Below, piece after piece: positions 18,504-27,750 of a stretch of DNA of 64,000 nucleotides. How positions within the stretch are numbered: position 1 is the first letter of the stretch; the number at the start of each line of letters is the position of its first letter. The position numbers and the translations under genes are program-made. Below the pieces are notes generated by a model. The model was not told the origin of the DNA, did no database searches, and saw only the letters and a program-made list of their open reading frames with translations. The stretch spans positions 3,242,001 through 3,306,000 of the forward strand of contig NZ_CP125640.1 in the NCBI RefSeq assembly GCF_030053155.1, read 5' to 3'. This stretch comes from Rhizobium sp. BT03 (GTDB taxonomy: Bacteria; Pseudomonadota; Alphaproteobacteria; Rhizobiales; Rhizobiaceae).

Positions 18504-18516
18504 GATGTTCTCCCTG

Positions 18517-19329
18517 TTATTTGCCGCCGCCGGCGATCTGGTCGCCGTCGCGGGTGAGGTAATAGGCTGCCAGGATCGGCAGGAAGGTGACGAGGACCAC
18601 CACCATGGCGACCACATTGGTGACCGGGCGCTGGCGCGGGCGGATGAGTTCTTCGAGCATCCAGATCGGCAAGGTCGATTGCTGCCCGCCGGTGAAGGTT
18701 GTGACGATGACTTCGTCGAAGGAAAGCGCGAAAGCCAGCATGCCGCCGGCCAGAAGGGCGGTGCCGATGTTCGGCAGGATGACATGACGGAAGGTCTGGA
18801 AGCCGTCGGCGCCGAGATCCATCGACGCCTCGATCAGCGAGCTGGAGGTGCGGCGGAAGCGGGCGACGGCATTGTTGTAGACGACGACCACGCAGAAGGT
18901 GGCGTGGCCGAGCACGATGGTCCAGACCGAAAAAGGGATGTCGAACAGGCTGAAGGCGGAGCGCAGCGCAATGCCGGTGATGATGCCGGGAAGCGCGATC
19001 GGCAGGATGACCAACAGCGAGATCGCCTCGCGGCCGAAGAACTTCGTCTGGCTGACGGCCGCCGCGCAGAGCGTGCCGAGGACGAGCGCGATCGCCGTGG
19101 CAATGACGGCGACCTGCACGGAAAGACCGAGCGCCGACCAGACATCCGGCCGGTTCCAGGCGACGGTGAACCATTGCAGCGTCAGGCCGGGCGGCGGCCA
19201 TTGATAGCTCTTTTCCTCCGTCGTGAAGGCATAGACGAAGATCAGCAGGATCGGCAGGTGCAGGAAGAGCAGGCCGCCGCCGGCGGCGATCTTCAGCGGC
19301 AGCGGCGATCTCTTGAGGTCAGAGCGCAT
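18517..19329 (-). CDS. Polyamine ABC transporter permease (YdcV/PotC type)
   Basis: A 270-residue permease with a first membrane segment at residues about 15-36 and a typical inner loop ([20 protein letters not shown]) that contacts the ATPase. It belongs to the spermidine/putrescine permease class. Its start overlaps the preceding permease by 11 bases, so translation is coupled. Confidence 0.92.
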   Translation of the reverse strand: MRSDLKRSPLPLKIAAGGGLLFLHLPILLIFVYAFTTEEKSYQWPPPGLTLQWFTVAWNRPDVWSALGLSVQVAVIATAIALVLGTLCAAAVSQTKFFGREAISLLVILPIALPGIITGIALRSAFSLFDIPFSVWTIVLGHATFCVVVVYNNAVARFRRTSSSLIEASMDLGADGFQTFRHVILPNIGTALLAGGMLAFALSFDEVIVTTFTGGQQSTLPIWMLEELIRPRQRPVTNVVAMVVVLVTFLPILAAYYLTRDGDQIAGGGK

Positions 19330-20281
19330 CGAAGGCCCCCAGTCTTTTGGCGAGCGACAGATAGAGCGCCATGATGACGATCGGCACGACGGAGAAGGCG
19401 GCGGCGAGCGGCACGTTGCCGGCCGTTCCCTGCTGGGCGTAGACGGCCTGGCCGATGAACAGCCTGGACGAGCCGATGATCTGCGGGATGATGTAATCGC
19501 CCAATGTCAGCGAGAAGGTGAAGATCGAACCGGCGACGATGCCGGGCAGCGCGAGTGGCAGCAGCACGGTGCGGAAGGTCTGGCGTGGCGTGGCGCCGAG
19601 ATCCGCCGAGGCCTCGATCAAATTGCCGGGCACTCGCTCGAGGGCCGCCTGCGTCGGCAGGATCATGTAAGGCAACCAAACATAGACAAAGACGATGAAG
19701 GTTCCGAGATAGCTCACCGAGAGCGAATTGCCGCCGACGACAGGCAGGTTCAGGATGCCGTCGAGCAGCCAGGAGAGATGGAGCTTCTCGAAGATCCAGG
19801 TGAGGATGCCTTCCTTGGCGAGGATCAGTTTCCAGGCGTAGATCTTGACGAGATAGCTCGACCACAGCGGCAGCATGACTCCGAGATAGAAGAGCACCTT
19901 CCATTTGCCTTGCGCATAACGCGCCGCGTAATAGGCGATCGGGAAGGCAATCAGCGCAGAAGCGACGGTGACCAGTACCGCCATGACGACGGTGCGGATG
20001 ATGATGTCGAAATTCGTCGGGCTCAGCAGCTGGGCGTAGGTCGCAAGGGTGAATTCGTAATTCACCAGCCCGGAGAAATCGTCGATCGAGAAGAAGCTCT
20101 GCAGCAAGAGGGCGATCAGCGAGCCGATATAGATGATGCCGAGCCAGAGCAGCGGCGGCGTCAGCATCAGGAAGAGCAGGAGCTTCGGGTGGCGCCAGAA
20201 GACATCCGACATCCGGCCGAAAAACCCGCTACGCCCCGGAAGGATCGATGTCTTGCCGCCTGAGAGGGTGAGCGCCGTCAT
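19319..20281 (-). CDS. Polyamine ABC transporter permease (YdcU/PotB type)
   Basis: A 320-residue permease. After an N-terminal cytoplasmic stretch of about 30 residues it has six membrane segments, and the EAA-like loop is [20 protein letters not shown]. It forms the channel together with the YdcV-type protein. The ATG overlaps the stop of the ATPase gene by 4 bases (ATGA), and its own end overlaps the next permease. Confidence 0.92.
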   Translation of the reverse strand: MTALTLSGGKTSILPGRSGFFGRMSDVFWRHPKLLLFLMLTPPLLWLGIIYIGSLIALLLQSFFSIDDFSGLVNYEFTLATYAQLLSPTNFDIIIRTVVMAVLVTVASALIAFPIAYYAARYAQGKWKVLFYLGVMLPLWSSYLVKIYAWKLILAKEGILTWIFEKLHLSWLLDGILNLPVVGGNSLSVSYLGTFIVFVYVWLPYMILPTQAALERVPGNLIEASADLGATPRQTFRTVLLPLALPGIVAGSIFTFSLTLGDYIIPQIIGSSRLFIGQAVYAQQGTAGNVPLAAAFSVVPIVIMALYLSLAKRLGAFDAL

Positions 20282-21264
20282 GCCGCATCGTCCATGTAGT
20301 GGATATCGGCCGGCTGCCAGGCAAGCCGGATACCGGCGCCGACATCAGGCACAGGCCCACCGGCCGGCAGCATCACATGCAGCCGGCTGCCGCGCAGATC
20401 GACGCCGAGACGGGTGGCGGCGCCGAGGAAGCTCGCATGTTCGACTGTGGCCTCGATGCCGTCGCCTGCCAGGCGGATCGCCTCGGGCCGCAGGCTCGCC
20501 CAGCGTTTCTCGCCGCCGAGCGAGGCCATCAGTTCAGGCGCGATCACATTCGAGGAGCCGACGAAATCGGCGACGAAACGGGTCTTCGGGCGGCGGTAGA
20601 TATCCTGCGGCGTGCCTTCCTGGACGATGTTGCCATTGTTGAAGACGGCGACGCGATCGGCCATGGACAGGGCCTCACCCTGATCGTGCGTGACGAAGAC
20701 GAAGGTGATGCCGAGCGCGCGCTGCAGGCTCTTCAATTCCTCCTGCATCTGCTCGCGTAGCTTCAGGTCCAGCGCGCCGAGCGGCTCGTCGAGCAGCAAT
20801 ACCTTCGGCTTGTTGACGAGGGCGCGGGCGAGCGCCACGCGCTGCCGCTGGCCGCCGGACAGCTGACCGGGTCTGCGGGCGCCGTAACCCGGCAGCTTGA
20901 CGAGGTCGAGCGCATCGCCCGCCGCCTTCATCCGCTCCGCCTTGCCGACGCCCTTGACCATCAGCCCGTAGGCGACATTGTCAAGAATGTTCAAATGCGG
21001 GAAGAGCGCATAATCCTGGAACACGGTGTTGACGTTGCGGCGATAAGGCGGAACGCCGTCTGCGGTCTCGCCGAAGATCTGGATATGACCTGATGTCGGC
21101 TGCTCGAAGCCGGCGATCAGCCTCAGGCACGTCGTCTTGCCGGAGCCGGAGGGGCCGAGCATGGCGAAGAATTCGCCCGGCGCGATCTCGAGATCGACGC
21201 CGTCGACGGCGCGAACCTGGCCGAAATGGCGCGATACCTGCTGGAAACGGACGGCTGACGTCAT
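20278..21264 (-). CDS. Polyamine ABC transporter ATP-binding protein (YdcT/PotA type)
   Basis: A 328-residue ATPase with Walker A GPSGSGKTT at residues 37-45, signature [15 protein letters not shown], Walker B VLLLDEPLGALD and a C-terminal TOBE domain. The ATG at 21264 is preferred because GGAG lies 6 bases before it; an in-frame GTG at 21282 has no comparable site. A palindromic repeat separates it from the binding-protein gene upstream. Confidence 0.93.
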   Translation of the reverse strand: MTSAVRFQQVSRHFGQVRAVDGVDLEIAPGEFFAMLGPSGSGKTTCLRLIAGFEQPTSGHIQIFGETADGVPPYRRNVNTVFQDYALFPHLNILDNVAYGLMVKGVGKAERMKAAGDALDLVKLPGYGARRPGQLSGGQRQRVALARALVNKPKVLLLDEPLGALDLKLREQMQEELKSLQRALGITFVFVTHDQGEALSMADRVAVFNNGNIVQEGTPQDIYRRPKTRFVADFVGSSNVIAPELMASLGGEKRWASLRPEAIRLAGDGIEATVEHASFLGAATRLGVDLRGSRLHVMLPAGGPVPDVGAGIRLAWQPADIHYMDDAA

Positions 21265-21298
21265 GGGGAACTCCGGGGTCACTATGTTCGCGATGTCG

Positions 21299-21436
21299 GC
21301 CCCTCATCCGCCCTGCCGGGCACCTTCTCCCCGCAGGCGGGGAGAAGGAGACTCCTGGCGCCGTTTTTCTTCACAGGGCTTGCGCAGGGCACGTCCCCTC
21401 TCCCCGCAAGCGGGGAGAGGGTTAGGGTGAGGGGCT
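21299..21436. repeat. RIME-like palindromic repeat within the polyamine operon
   Basis: Two palindromes: CCTTCTCCCCG (21323-21333) / CGGGGAGAAGG (21338-21348), and CCCTCTCCCCGC (21396-21407) / GCGGGGAGAGGG (21410-21421). Outer ends are cccctcatccg and ttagggtgagggg. The structure fits the Rhizobium intergenic mosaic elements. It lies between the binding-protein and ATPase genes, where it could stabilise the upstream mRNA end or reduce downstream expression. Confidence 0.8.
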
Positions 21437-21445
21437 AGGACGCAA

Positions 21446-22609
21446 TTACCGCCCGCCGATCACGCCGATATAATCCGAGACCCAGCGGTGGTACGGCACG
21501 CATTCGCTCTGTGTCGTGCATTTGGCGACCGGGGTCTTCCAGAACTTGATCTTGTCGAAGTGATCGAAGCCGTTGGTGGCGCAGCCGGTATCACCCATCA
21601 GCGCGTTGCCCTTGCAGGCGGCGGGAACGGAGGGCACGGCGCCGAACCAGGCGGCGGCGTCGCCCTGGACCTTGGCCTGCAGCGAATGTTCCATCCACAT
21701 ATAGGCGCAGTTCGGATGTTCGCTGTCAGCGTGCAGCATGGTGGTGTCGGCCCAGCCGGTGACGCCTTCCTCCGGGAAAGTGGAGGCGATCTTCTGCTTG
21801 TCGGCCTGCAGCAAGTTCACCTGGAACGGCCAGGAGCCGGAGGCGACGACGCCTTCGTTCTTGAAGTCGTCGATCTGGATCATCGCATCGTGCCAGTAGC
21901 GCGAGACGAGCTTGCGCTGGCCGCGCAACAGGTCGAGGGCGGCCTTGTATTGGTCCTCGGTCAGTTCGTAGGGATCCTTGATGCCGAGATCCGGCTTGTG
22001 GGCCATCAGATAGAGGGCGGCGTCGGCGATATAGATCGCGCCGTCATAGGCCTGGACGCGGCCCTTGTTCGACTTACCATCAGGCAGGGTCTCCTCCTCG
22101 AAGACGACCTTCCAGCTGGTCGGCGCCTTGTCCTTGAAGGCGTCGGTATTATACATCAGCACATTCGGGCCCCAGAGATAGGGCACGCCGTAATGTGCGT
22201 CGCCGACCGTATACCACGGGCCTTTCTGCAGGCGTTCGTCGACGGTCTTGAAGCTCGGGATCAGATCGGTGTTGATCGGCTGGACACGCTTGCCGGCGAT
22301 CAGGCGCAGCGAGGCGTCGCCGGATGCCGTGACGAGATCGAAGCCGCCCTCGTTCATCAGCGAGACCATTTCATCCGAGGTGGCGGCGGTCTTGACGGAA
22401 ACCTTGCAGCCGGTCTCCTTTTCGAAATCGGTCACCCAGTCGTAGTTCTTGTCGGTTTCACCGCGTTCGATATAGCCGGCCCAAGCGACGATGCTGACCG
22501 CTCCTTCGCCCTTGCCGAGCGCCTTCAGCGGTTCGGCGGCAATCACCTGCGTCGCGAAGCTCAGGCAGGCGAGCGCTGCCGTGCAGGATTTCAAGAGATG
22601 CGTCATCAT
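21446..22609 (-). CDS. Polyamine ABC transporter substrate-binding protein (YdcS/PotD type)
   Basis: A 387-residue periplasmic protein with a signal peptide (MMTHLLKSCTAALACLSF, cleavage likely after VIAA). The mature part begins EPLKALGKGEGAVSIVAWAGYIERG and carries the YdcS-type ligand-binding fold. Several cysteines near the C-terminus (ACKG, GCATN, AKCTTQSEC) may form disulfides. It delivers polyamines to the downstream importer. The double ATG leaves the exact start uncertain by one codon. It is the first gene of the operon, about 100 bases after a strong palindrome. Confidence 0.9.
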   Translation of the reverse strand: MMTHLLKSCTAALACLSFATQVIAAEPLKALGKGEGAVSIVAWAGYIERGETDKNYDWVTDFEKETGCKVSVKTAATSDEMVSLMNEGGFDLVTASGDASLRLIAGKRVQPINTDLIPSFKTVDERLQKGPWYTVGDAHYGVPYLWGPNVLMYNTDAFKDKAPTSWKVVFEEETLPDGKSNKGRVQAYDGAIYIADAALYLMAHKPDLGIKDPYELTEDQYKAALDLLRGQRKLVSRYWHDAMIQIDDFKNEGVVASGSWPFQVNLLQADKQKIASTFPEEGVTGWADTTMLHADSEHPNCAYMWMEHSLQAKVQGDAAAWFGAVPSVPAACKGNALMGDTGCATNGFDHFDKIKFWKTPVAKCTTQSECVPYHRWVSDYIGVIGGR

Positions 22610-22707
22610 CCGTCTCCCGGTTTGGTGCCACTTTTCGTGGCCGTTCGTTCCCGCTTATGAAGGTGAGCCGAAAAAGCCGCTTTCGCAAATTCATTTATCA
22701 GAAAGGC

Positions 22708-22728
22708 GATATCGGAAATTCCGATATC
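22708..22728. promoter_or_regulatory. Perfect 21-bp palindrome upstream of the polyamine operon
   Basis: Arms GATATCGGAA (22708-22717) and TTCCGATATC (22719-22728) around one base. It fits the T-N11-A pattern of LysR binding sites and lies about 100 bases upstream of the binding-protein start. It also touches the stop codon of the LysR gene. Confidence 0.65.
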
Positions 22729-23635
22729 AACGTATGCGGCCGGAGCGCATGCTTTCGGCGATCCCGACGAAATCGCGTGCTGCCTGCGGCAGGCTGGAGC
22801 CCTTGCGCCAGACCATGCCGACCTGGACGACCGGCAGCGAGCCGGAAACGTCCCGGCTCTCGATGCGGTCGCCTTCCAGCGACCACGGGCGGTAGACGAG
22901 ATCGGGCAGCAGCGCCACACCGGCACCCGTCGCCACCAGGCTGCGCACCGCTTCCACCGAGCGGGTGCGGAAGGCGACATGCGGGCGGGCGCCGAGGGCC
23001 GAGAGCAGTTTGCCGGTATTCTCCTCGATTTCGTCGACCGTCAGCATGATCAGCGGTTCGCGGGCGATGTCGGCGACCGAGATGATGTCGGCCGACACCA
23101 GTGGATGGCCCATCGGCAGCCAGAGGCGATAGGGCGAGGTTTCGAGGATTTCGGCCTGCAGCGCCATACGGTCGCGCAGGTTTGAGATCACCATGACGGC
23201 GACGTCGAGTTCGCCGCCGACCAGGAGATGTTCGAGGTAACCGCCATTGTCCTCGATGGCGCTGACCTCGATGCCCGGGCAGGCGCGCCGGTATCGCGCC
23301 AGGAGGTCGGAGAGCACGTAGCCGGCAACGAGCGAGGTGACGCCGATGTTCAGCGTGCCGGAAAGGGCGCTTTGCTGGCCGGAGAAGCTGGTGCGCGCAT
23401 CGGAGACGGAGGCCAGGATCTTCGTTGCGTGACGCAGGAACTGATGGCCGTTATGCGTGATGGTCAGGCCGCGCGGATGGCGCTCGAAGAGCGCAACGCC
23501 GAGGTCGGTTTCGAGCTCTTTCAGCGCCTCCGTCACCGAGGATTGGGAGATCGACAGGTTCTGTGCGGCGCGCGTTACCGAACCCTGTTCGGCGACGGCG
23601 ACAAAATATTGAACCTGGCGAAGCGTGAAGGCCAT
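22727..23635 (-). CDS. LysR-family transcriptional regulator of the polyamine operon
   Basis: A 302-residue LysR regulator with an N-terminal helix-turn-helix (GSVTRAAQNLSISQSSVTEALKELE, residues about 18-42) and a type-2 periplasmic-fold ligand domain. It lies directly upstream of and in the same direction as the polyamine uptake operon, with only 117 bases between. It is the obvious candidate activator, using the palindrome at 22708-22728. Confidence 0.9.
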   Translation of the reverse strand: MAFTLRQVQYFVAVAEQGSVTRAAQNLSISQSSVTEALKELETDLGVALFERHPRGLTITHNGHQFLRHATKILASVSDARTSFSGQQSALSGTLNIGVTSLVAGYVLSDLLARYRRACPGIEVSAIEDNGGYLEHLLVGGELDVAVMVISNLRDRMALQAEILETSPYRLWLPMGHPLVSADIISVADIAREPLIMLTVDEIEENTGKLLSALGARPHVAFRTRSVEAVRSLVATGAGVALLPDLVYRPWSLEGDRIESRDVSGSLPVVQVGMVWRKGSSLPQAARDFVGIAESMRSGRIR

Positions 23636-23797
23636 CAGCGTTTAGAGCATGGCGGAACAGGCCGTGGCAAGCGGCCGGAAAATGCGGACCTTTTTTGGTC
23701 TTTTCTCAAAATGGCGCAGGCTTCGCATCCTCACTTAAACTTTCGGAAACGTCATTTCCTTAGCATTATCAGCACTTGTCCTGCGTTGGAGTTTCAG

Positions 23798-23818
23798 ATG
23801 GCGGAGCAGTTGGCGTGA
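23798..23818 (+). other. Six-codon reading frame overlapping the next start
   Basis: ATG GCG GAG CAG TTG GCG TGA encodes MAEQLA and is preceded by ggag at 7 bases. Its stop overlaps the GTG at 23815 in the arrangement GTGA, which is suitable for translational coupling. The ggag inside it also acts as ribosome site for that GTG. Confidence 0.35.
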
Positions 23819-24564
23819 AGGCCTTACTGCGCATGTTCCGGCCTTCCCGGAAATTGGCAATCATCATCGGTGGAGTCGCTCTTCTGGCGGGCGTTTCCGG
23901 CGGCGCGGCCGTTTATGTCGGCAAGGACAAGCTGATCGGTGCCGCCGGCGGCGGCTCCGGGCTCGAATGCAGCGACGTCAATCTGGTGACGATCCGCAAA
24001 CAGAACCACATCTGGGTGCGCAAATACATCAAGACCGAACCGACCGACGGAATGACGCGCGTCAGGACCGCGCTTCGTGTCGCCCAGGCCGTTTATGCCG
24101 CGCAGAAGCCGGATCTGGTCCAGGTGGTGGTGCTCGACGAGAACGGCCCGACATTGCGCTCCGACATCCGCGGTCGGGCGATCGGCGCCGATGTCGTCTA
24201 TATCCCGCATCCCGACAAGACCGTTCCCGGCCTCGACGACAAGTCCTATACGGCGCGCTACTATGACGGCAGGGCCAGTGAAAACGGGCTGTTCTTCGGC
24301 GAGCGGATCGATCTGCCGATGGATGAGATCGCCATGATCAGCGCCGGTTTCAAGGATCCCGAGGATTGCGTCGACCCGGTCGCGGTCGGCTCGACCACAA
24401 ACGCGGCAAAGGGCAAGGAAAAGAAGTCCGCAGGCGGCGCCCATGGCGCAGCGCCGGCGGCCGAACCCGAAAGCGAGGCGGCGCCTGCCGCCGAGGGCGG
24501 TGCCGATGTGGTAGCCGAGGCACCGGCGGAAGAGCCGCCGGCGGAAGCGCCAAAAACCCACTGA
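23815..24564 (+). CDS. Hypothetical membrane-anchored protein
   Basis: A 249-residue protein from GTG 23815; the alternative is ATG 23833. One N-terminal membrane helix (LAIIIGGVALLAGVSGGAAVYVG) is followed by a folded extracytoplasmic domain of about 150 residues. Two cysteines (LECSD and PEDCVDP) bracket that domain and may form a disulfide. The last 60 residues are rich in Ala, Pro and Glu and look disordered. I recognise no family. It is flanked by LysR and convergent lysS and stands alone. Confidence 0.7.
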   Translation: MKALLRMFRPSRKLAIIIGGVALLAGVSGGAAVYVGKDKLIGAAGGGSGLECSDVNLVTIRKQNHIWVRKYIKTEPTDGMTRVRTALRVAQAVYAAQKPDLVQVVVLDENGPTLRSDIRGRAIGADVVYIPHPDKTVPGLDDKSYTARYYDGRASENGLFFGERIDLPMDEIAMISAGFKDPEDCVDPVAVGSTTNAAKGKEKKSAGGAHGAAPAAEPESEAAPAAEGGADVVAEAPAEEPPAEAPKTH

Positions 24565-24572
24565 ACGCAAAA

Positions 24573-24605
24573 CGGAGCGCCGGTCGGCACTCCGCTTATT
24601 TTGTT
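24573..24605. terminator. Bidirectional terminator-like hairpin
   Basis: CGGAGcGCC (24573-24581) pairs with GGCaCTCCG (24586-24594), with a T-rich stretch after it and A-rich sequence before it. It lies between the convergent hypothetical gene and lysS. Confidence 0.6.
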
Positions 24606-24620
24606 TGACGTTTTATTCCG

Positions 24621-26114
24621 TCAGTCGGCCTTGTTGCGGCGGGCCGGGAAGAGGATGACGTCGCGGATCGAGGGGGCGTTGGTCAGCAGCATGATCAGGC
24701 GATCGACGCCGATGCCGAGGCCGCCGGCCGGCGGCATGCCCTGGTCGATCGCATCGAGGAATTCCTCGTCCAGCTGCTTTTCCTTTTCGCCGCGGGCATG
24801 CGCCTGTTCGAGCTGTTCGACCATGCGGCGGCGCTGCTCCTCGGGATCGTTGAGTTCCGAAAAGGCGTTGCCGAGTTCCCAGGCGTTGCAATAGGTCTCG
24901 AAGCGCTCGACGAGCCGCGGTTCGCCCGGCACTTCCTTGGCGAAGGGTGAGATGTCCTTCGGGAAATGCGTGACGTGAGACGGCTGGATTAGCGTCGATT
25001 CAACCATCTCCTCGAAGATGAAGGCAAGGCATTCACCCCAGGTCCAGTCCTTCTCGACCGCGAAGCCGGCAGCCTTGGCGGCGGTGCGCGCTTCCTCGTC
25101 GGTCTTGATCGCGAGGAAATCGATGCCGGTCGATTCCTTGACGGCGGCGGGCATCGGCACGCGCTTGAACGGTCCCTTGAAGGACAGGCGCTTGTCGCCG
25201 AAGTCGAATTCCGTCGTGCCGTGAATGGACAGCGCCAGGGTCTCGAACAGCCGCTCAACGAGATCCATCATGTCCTCGTAATCGGCATAGGCCCAGTAAC
25301 ATTCCATCATCGTGAATTCGGGATTGTGCCGGGTGGAGACGCCTTCGTTGCGGAAGTTCCGGTTGATCTCGAAGACCTTGTCGGTGAGGCCGGAGACCAG
25401 CGTGCGCTTCAGGAACAGTTCCGGCGCGATGCGCAGATACATGTCGAGCTTCAGCGTGTTGTGATGCGTCTTGAACGGCTCGGCGGTGGCGCCGCCATAG
25501 ATCGATTGCAGCATCGGCGTCTCGACTTCCATGAAGCCGTCATTTTCCATGAAGCGGCGGATGCCGGAGACGATCTTCGACCGCTGCTGGAAACGCAGCT
25601 TCGAATCCTCATTGGTCAAGATGTCGAGATGGCGCTTGCGATAACGCAGCTCGATGTCGGAGAGGCCGTGCCACTTCTCGGGCATCGGCAGCAGCGACTT
25701 GGTCAGCATCTCGATCTTCTGGGCGTTGATCGTCAGCTCGCCGCGCTTGGTGCGGCGCACGATGCCGGTGATGCCGATGATGTCGCCGATGTCGATCATC
25801 GGCAGCAGGGCGCGGGCCTCTTCCGGTGTCGTGTCCTTGTGGCTGAAGATCTGGATCTTGCCGGAAGCGTCGCGGATATCCATGAACATGCCGGAGTTGC
25901 GCGAGGAATAGACGCGGCCGGCGACGGTGACGACATCCTGCGTCTCGACGTCGGGTTCCAGAGATTCGTACTTGGCGCCGAGCTCGGCATTGGTCAGCGT
26001 CCGGTGGAAATGCGCCGGATAGACGTCGCCGATCTGCTCGCGCAGCAGCTTCAGCTTCTGGGCACGCACCTCAGTCGCGTCGGAGGAAAGGGTGTTTTCG
26101 GTCTTGTCGTTCAT
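24621..26114 (-). CDS. lysS: Lysyl-tRNA synthetase, class II
   Basis: A 497-residue class II enzyme that charges tRNA-Lys. An N-terminal OB-fold anticodon-binding domain covers residues about 55-150 (VTVAGRVYSSRNSGMFMDIRD). The catalytic core has motif 2 NRNFRNEGVSTRHNPEFTM and motif 3 GIGVDRLIMLLTNAPSIRDV near the C-terminus. The length is normal for the family. It is the second gene after gltX in the same direction, separated by a repeat-containing gap. Confidence 0.97.
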   Translation of the reverse strand: MNDKTENTLSSDATEVRAQKLKLLREQIGDVYPAHFHRTLTNAELGAKYESLEPDVETQDVVTVAGRVYSSRNSGMFMDIRDASGKIQIFSHKDTTPEEARALLPMIDIGDIIGITGIVRRTKRGELTINAQKIEMLTKSLLPMPEKWHGLSDIELRYRKRHLDILTNEDSKLRFQQRSKIVSGIRRFMENDGFMEVETPMLQSIYGGATAEPFKTHHNTLKLDMYLRIAPELFLKRTLVSGLTDKVFEINRNFRNEGVSTRHNPEFTMMECYWAYADYEDMMDLVERLFETLALSIHGTTEFDFGDKRLSFKGPFKRVPMPAAVKESTGIDFLAIKTDEEARTAAKAAGFAVEKDWTWGECLAFIFEEMVESTLIQPSHVTHFPKDISPFAKEVPGEPRLVERFETYCNAWELGNAFSELNDPEEQRRRMVEQLEQAHARGEKEKQLDEEFLDAIDQGMPPAGGLGIGVDRLIMLLTNAPSIRDVILFPARRNKAD

Positions 26115-26197
26115 GTCATTCGCCTCATCGATGCGGCACGAATTCTAAATCAATGGTTCCGCGGTTCGAAGCGCGGCGGCTGGCTCGGCTCAACCGT

Positions 26198-26282
26198 CCC
26201 CCTTGTGGGGAGGGTCGGAGCGAAGCGGAGGGGAGGGGTTTCTTGAAAAAAAGCCCCTCCCCAACCCCTCCCCACAAGGGGG
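26198..26282. repeat. Nested 85-base inverted repeat between gltX and lysS
   Basis: The outer 17-base arms CCCCCTTGTGGGGAGGG (26198-26214) and CCCTCCCCACAAGGGGG (26266-26282) match perfectly. An inner stem GGGGAGGGG (26230-26238) / CCCCTCCCC (26254-26262) closes a loop containing seven A residues. It differs from the RIME-like copies elsewhere in the window and forms a strong hairpin on either strand. Confidence 0.85.
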
Positions 26283-26295
26283 AGGGGCTCCACAG

Positions 26296-27750
26296 TCATT
26301 TCGAGCCGACGAGAGCGGCGACGGCTTGGGCTGCGAGCTTCAGGCGCTGGCGCACCACCGAGCGGCCGAGGATCGCCATGGAATCGAAGAGCGGCAGGGA
26401 GCGCGACGAGCCGGAGACCGCGACGAAAAGCGGCGAGACCACGACCTTGAGCTTCTTGCCCATGCGGTCGGAGATGGCGCGCAGCTCCGCCTCGATCGTC
26501 TCGACATTCCATTCCAGGATCTTTTCGAGATCCGGCTGAACGGTGTTGAGAATCTCCAGAATCTCTTCCGGCGGCGACTTGATCTTGGCGAAGTCGGACG
26601 GCTGCAGGCCGAGGTCGGACTTCAGCAGGAAGCCGGCGAGGTCGGGCAGTTCGCCGAGCTTGGAAATACGCGTCTGCGATAGGCGCAGGCCAGCCCGCAG
26701 ACGGTCGTTTTCCATTGCCCAGCTCAGCACTCGCGCCTGGAACTCCTCTTCGGAAAGCTTCTCGCGGATCCAGCGGCCGTTCAGCCAGTCGAGCTTCTGG
26801 ATATCGAAGATCGCGCCGGCCTTGGAGAGGTTCTCGGGGTCGAACTTCTCGGAGAGTTCGTCTATCGTCAGAAGCTCTTCGCCTTCGGCGATCTGGATGA
26901 AGAACAGGCCGAGGAAGTTCATCAGCGCTTCGGGGATATAACCGAGCGCGGAATAATAGGAGATCGAGGTCGGGTTCTTGCGCTTCGACAGCTTCGACTT
27001 GTCGGCATTGCGCATCAGCGACAGATGCATGAAGACCGGCTGGTCCCAGCCGAAATAGCGATAAAGCAGGATGTGCTTCGGCACCGAAGCCAGCCATTCC
27101 TCGCCGCGCGCCACATGGGTGATCTTCATCAGATGGTCGTCGATGACGTTGGCCATGTGATAGGTCGGCATGCCATCGGCCTTGATCAGCACCTGCATGT
27201 CGACGGAATCCCACGGGATGGAGACATCGCCGTAGACGCCGTCGGTGAAGTCGCAGGAGCCCTCAGCCGGGATCTTCATGCGGATGACGGTCGTCTCGCC
27301 GGCGGCCATACGCGAGGTCACTTCCTCGGCCGTCAGGCTGAGGCAGAGACCGTCATATTTCGGCGGCTTGCCGGCGGCGCGCTGCGCCTCGCGCATCTGT
27401 TCGAGGCGCGCGGGTGTGCAGAAACAGCGGAAGGCATGGCCCTTGTCCAGCAACTCGTCAGCGTAAGGCTGGTACATCGGCTTGCGGTCGGACTGGCGAT
27501 AGGGGCCGTAAGGACCGCCGATATCGGGGCCTTCCTTCCATTCCAGCCCGCACCATTTCAGCGCGTCCAATACCTTCGTTTCGAATTCCGGGGTCGAGCG
27601 CGTGGCGTCGGTATCCTCGATGCGCAGGATGAACTCGCCGTCGTGCTTCTTGGCGAAAAGGTAGTTGAAGAGAGCGATGTAAGCGGTGCCGACATGCGGC
27701 TCGCCGGTCGGCGAGGGAGCGATGCGGACGCGGACGCCGGAAGTTGTCAT
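26296..27750 (-). CDS. gltX: Glutamyl-tRNA synthetase
   Basis: A 484-residue class I synthetase. The HIGH-type motif is in APSPTGEPHVGTAYIALFNY (residues about 11-30) and the KMSKS-type motif is KLSKRK. The zinc-type cysteines CFCTP are present near residue 109. It charges tRNA-Glu; many alphaproteobacteria have a second GltX that also makes Glu-tRNA-Gln, so this may be one of two. The length equals that known for rhizobial GltX. It is followed by lysS in the same direction. Confidence 0.97.
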   Translation of the reverse strand: MTTSGVRVRIAPSPTGEPHVGTAYIALFNYLFAKKHDGEFILRIEDTDATRSTPEFETKVLDALKWCGLEWKEGPDIGGPYGPYRQSDRKPMYQPYADELLDKGHAFRCFCTPARLEQMREAQRAAGKPPKYDGLCLSLTAEEVTSRMAAGETTVIRMKIPAEGSCDFTDGVYGDVSIPWDSVDMQVLIKADGMPTYHMANVIDDHLMKITHVARGEEWLASVPKHILLYRYFGWDQPVFMHLSLMRNADKSKLSKRKNPTSISYYSALGYIPEALMNFLGLFFIQIAEGEELLTIDELSEKFDPENLSKAGAIFDIQKLDWLNGRWIREKLSEEEFQARVLSWAMENDRLRAGLRLSQTRISKLGELPDLAGFLLKSDLGLQPSDFAKIKSPPEEILEILNTVQPDLEKILEWNVETIEAELRAISDRMGKKLKVVVSPLFVAVSGSSRSLPLFDSMAILGRSVVRQRLKLAAQAVAALVGSK

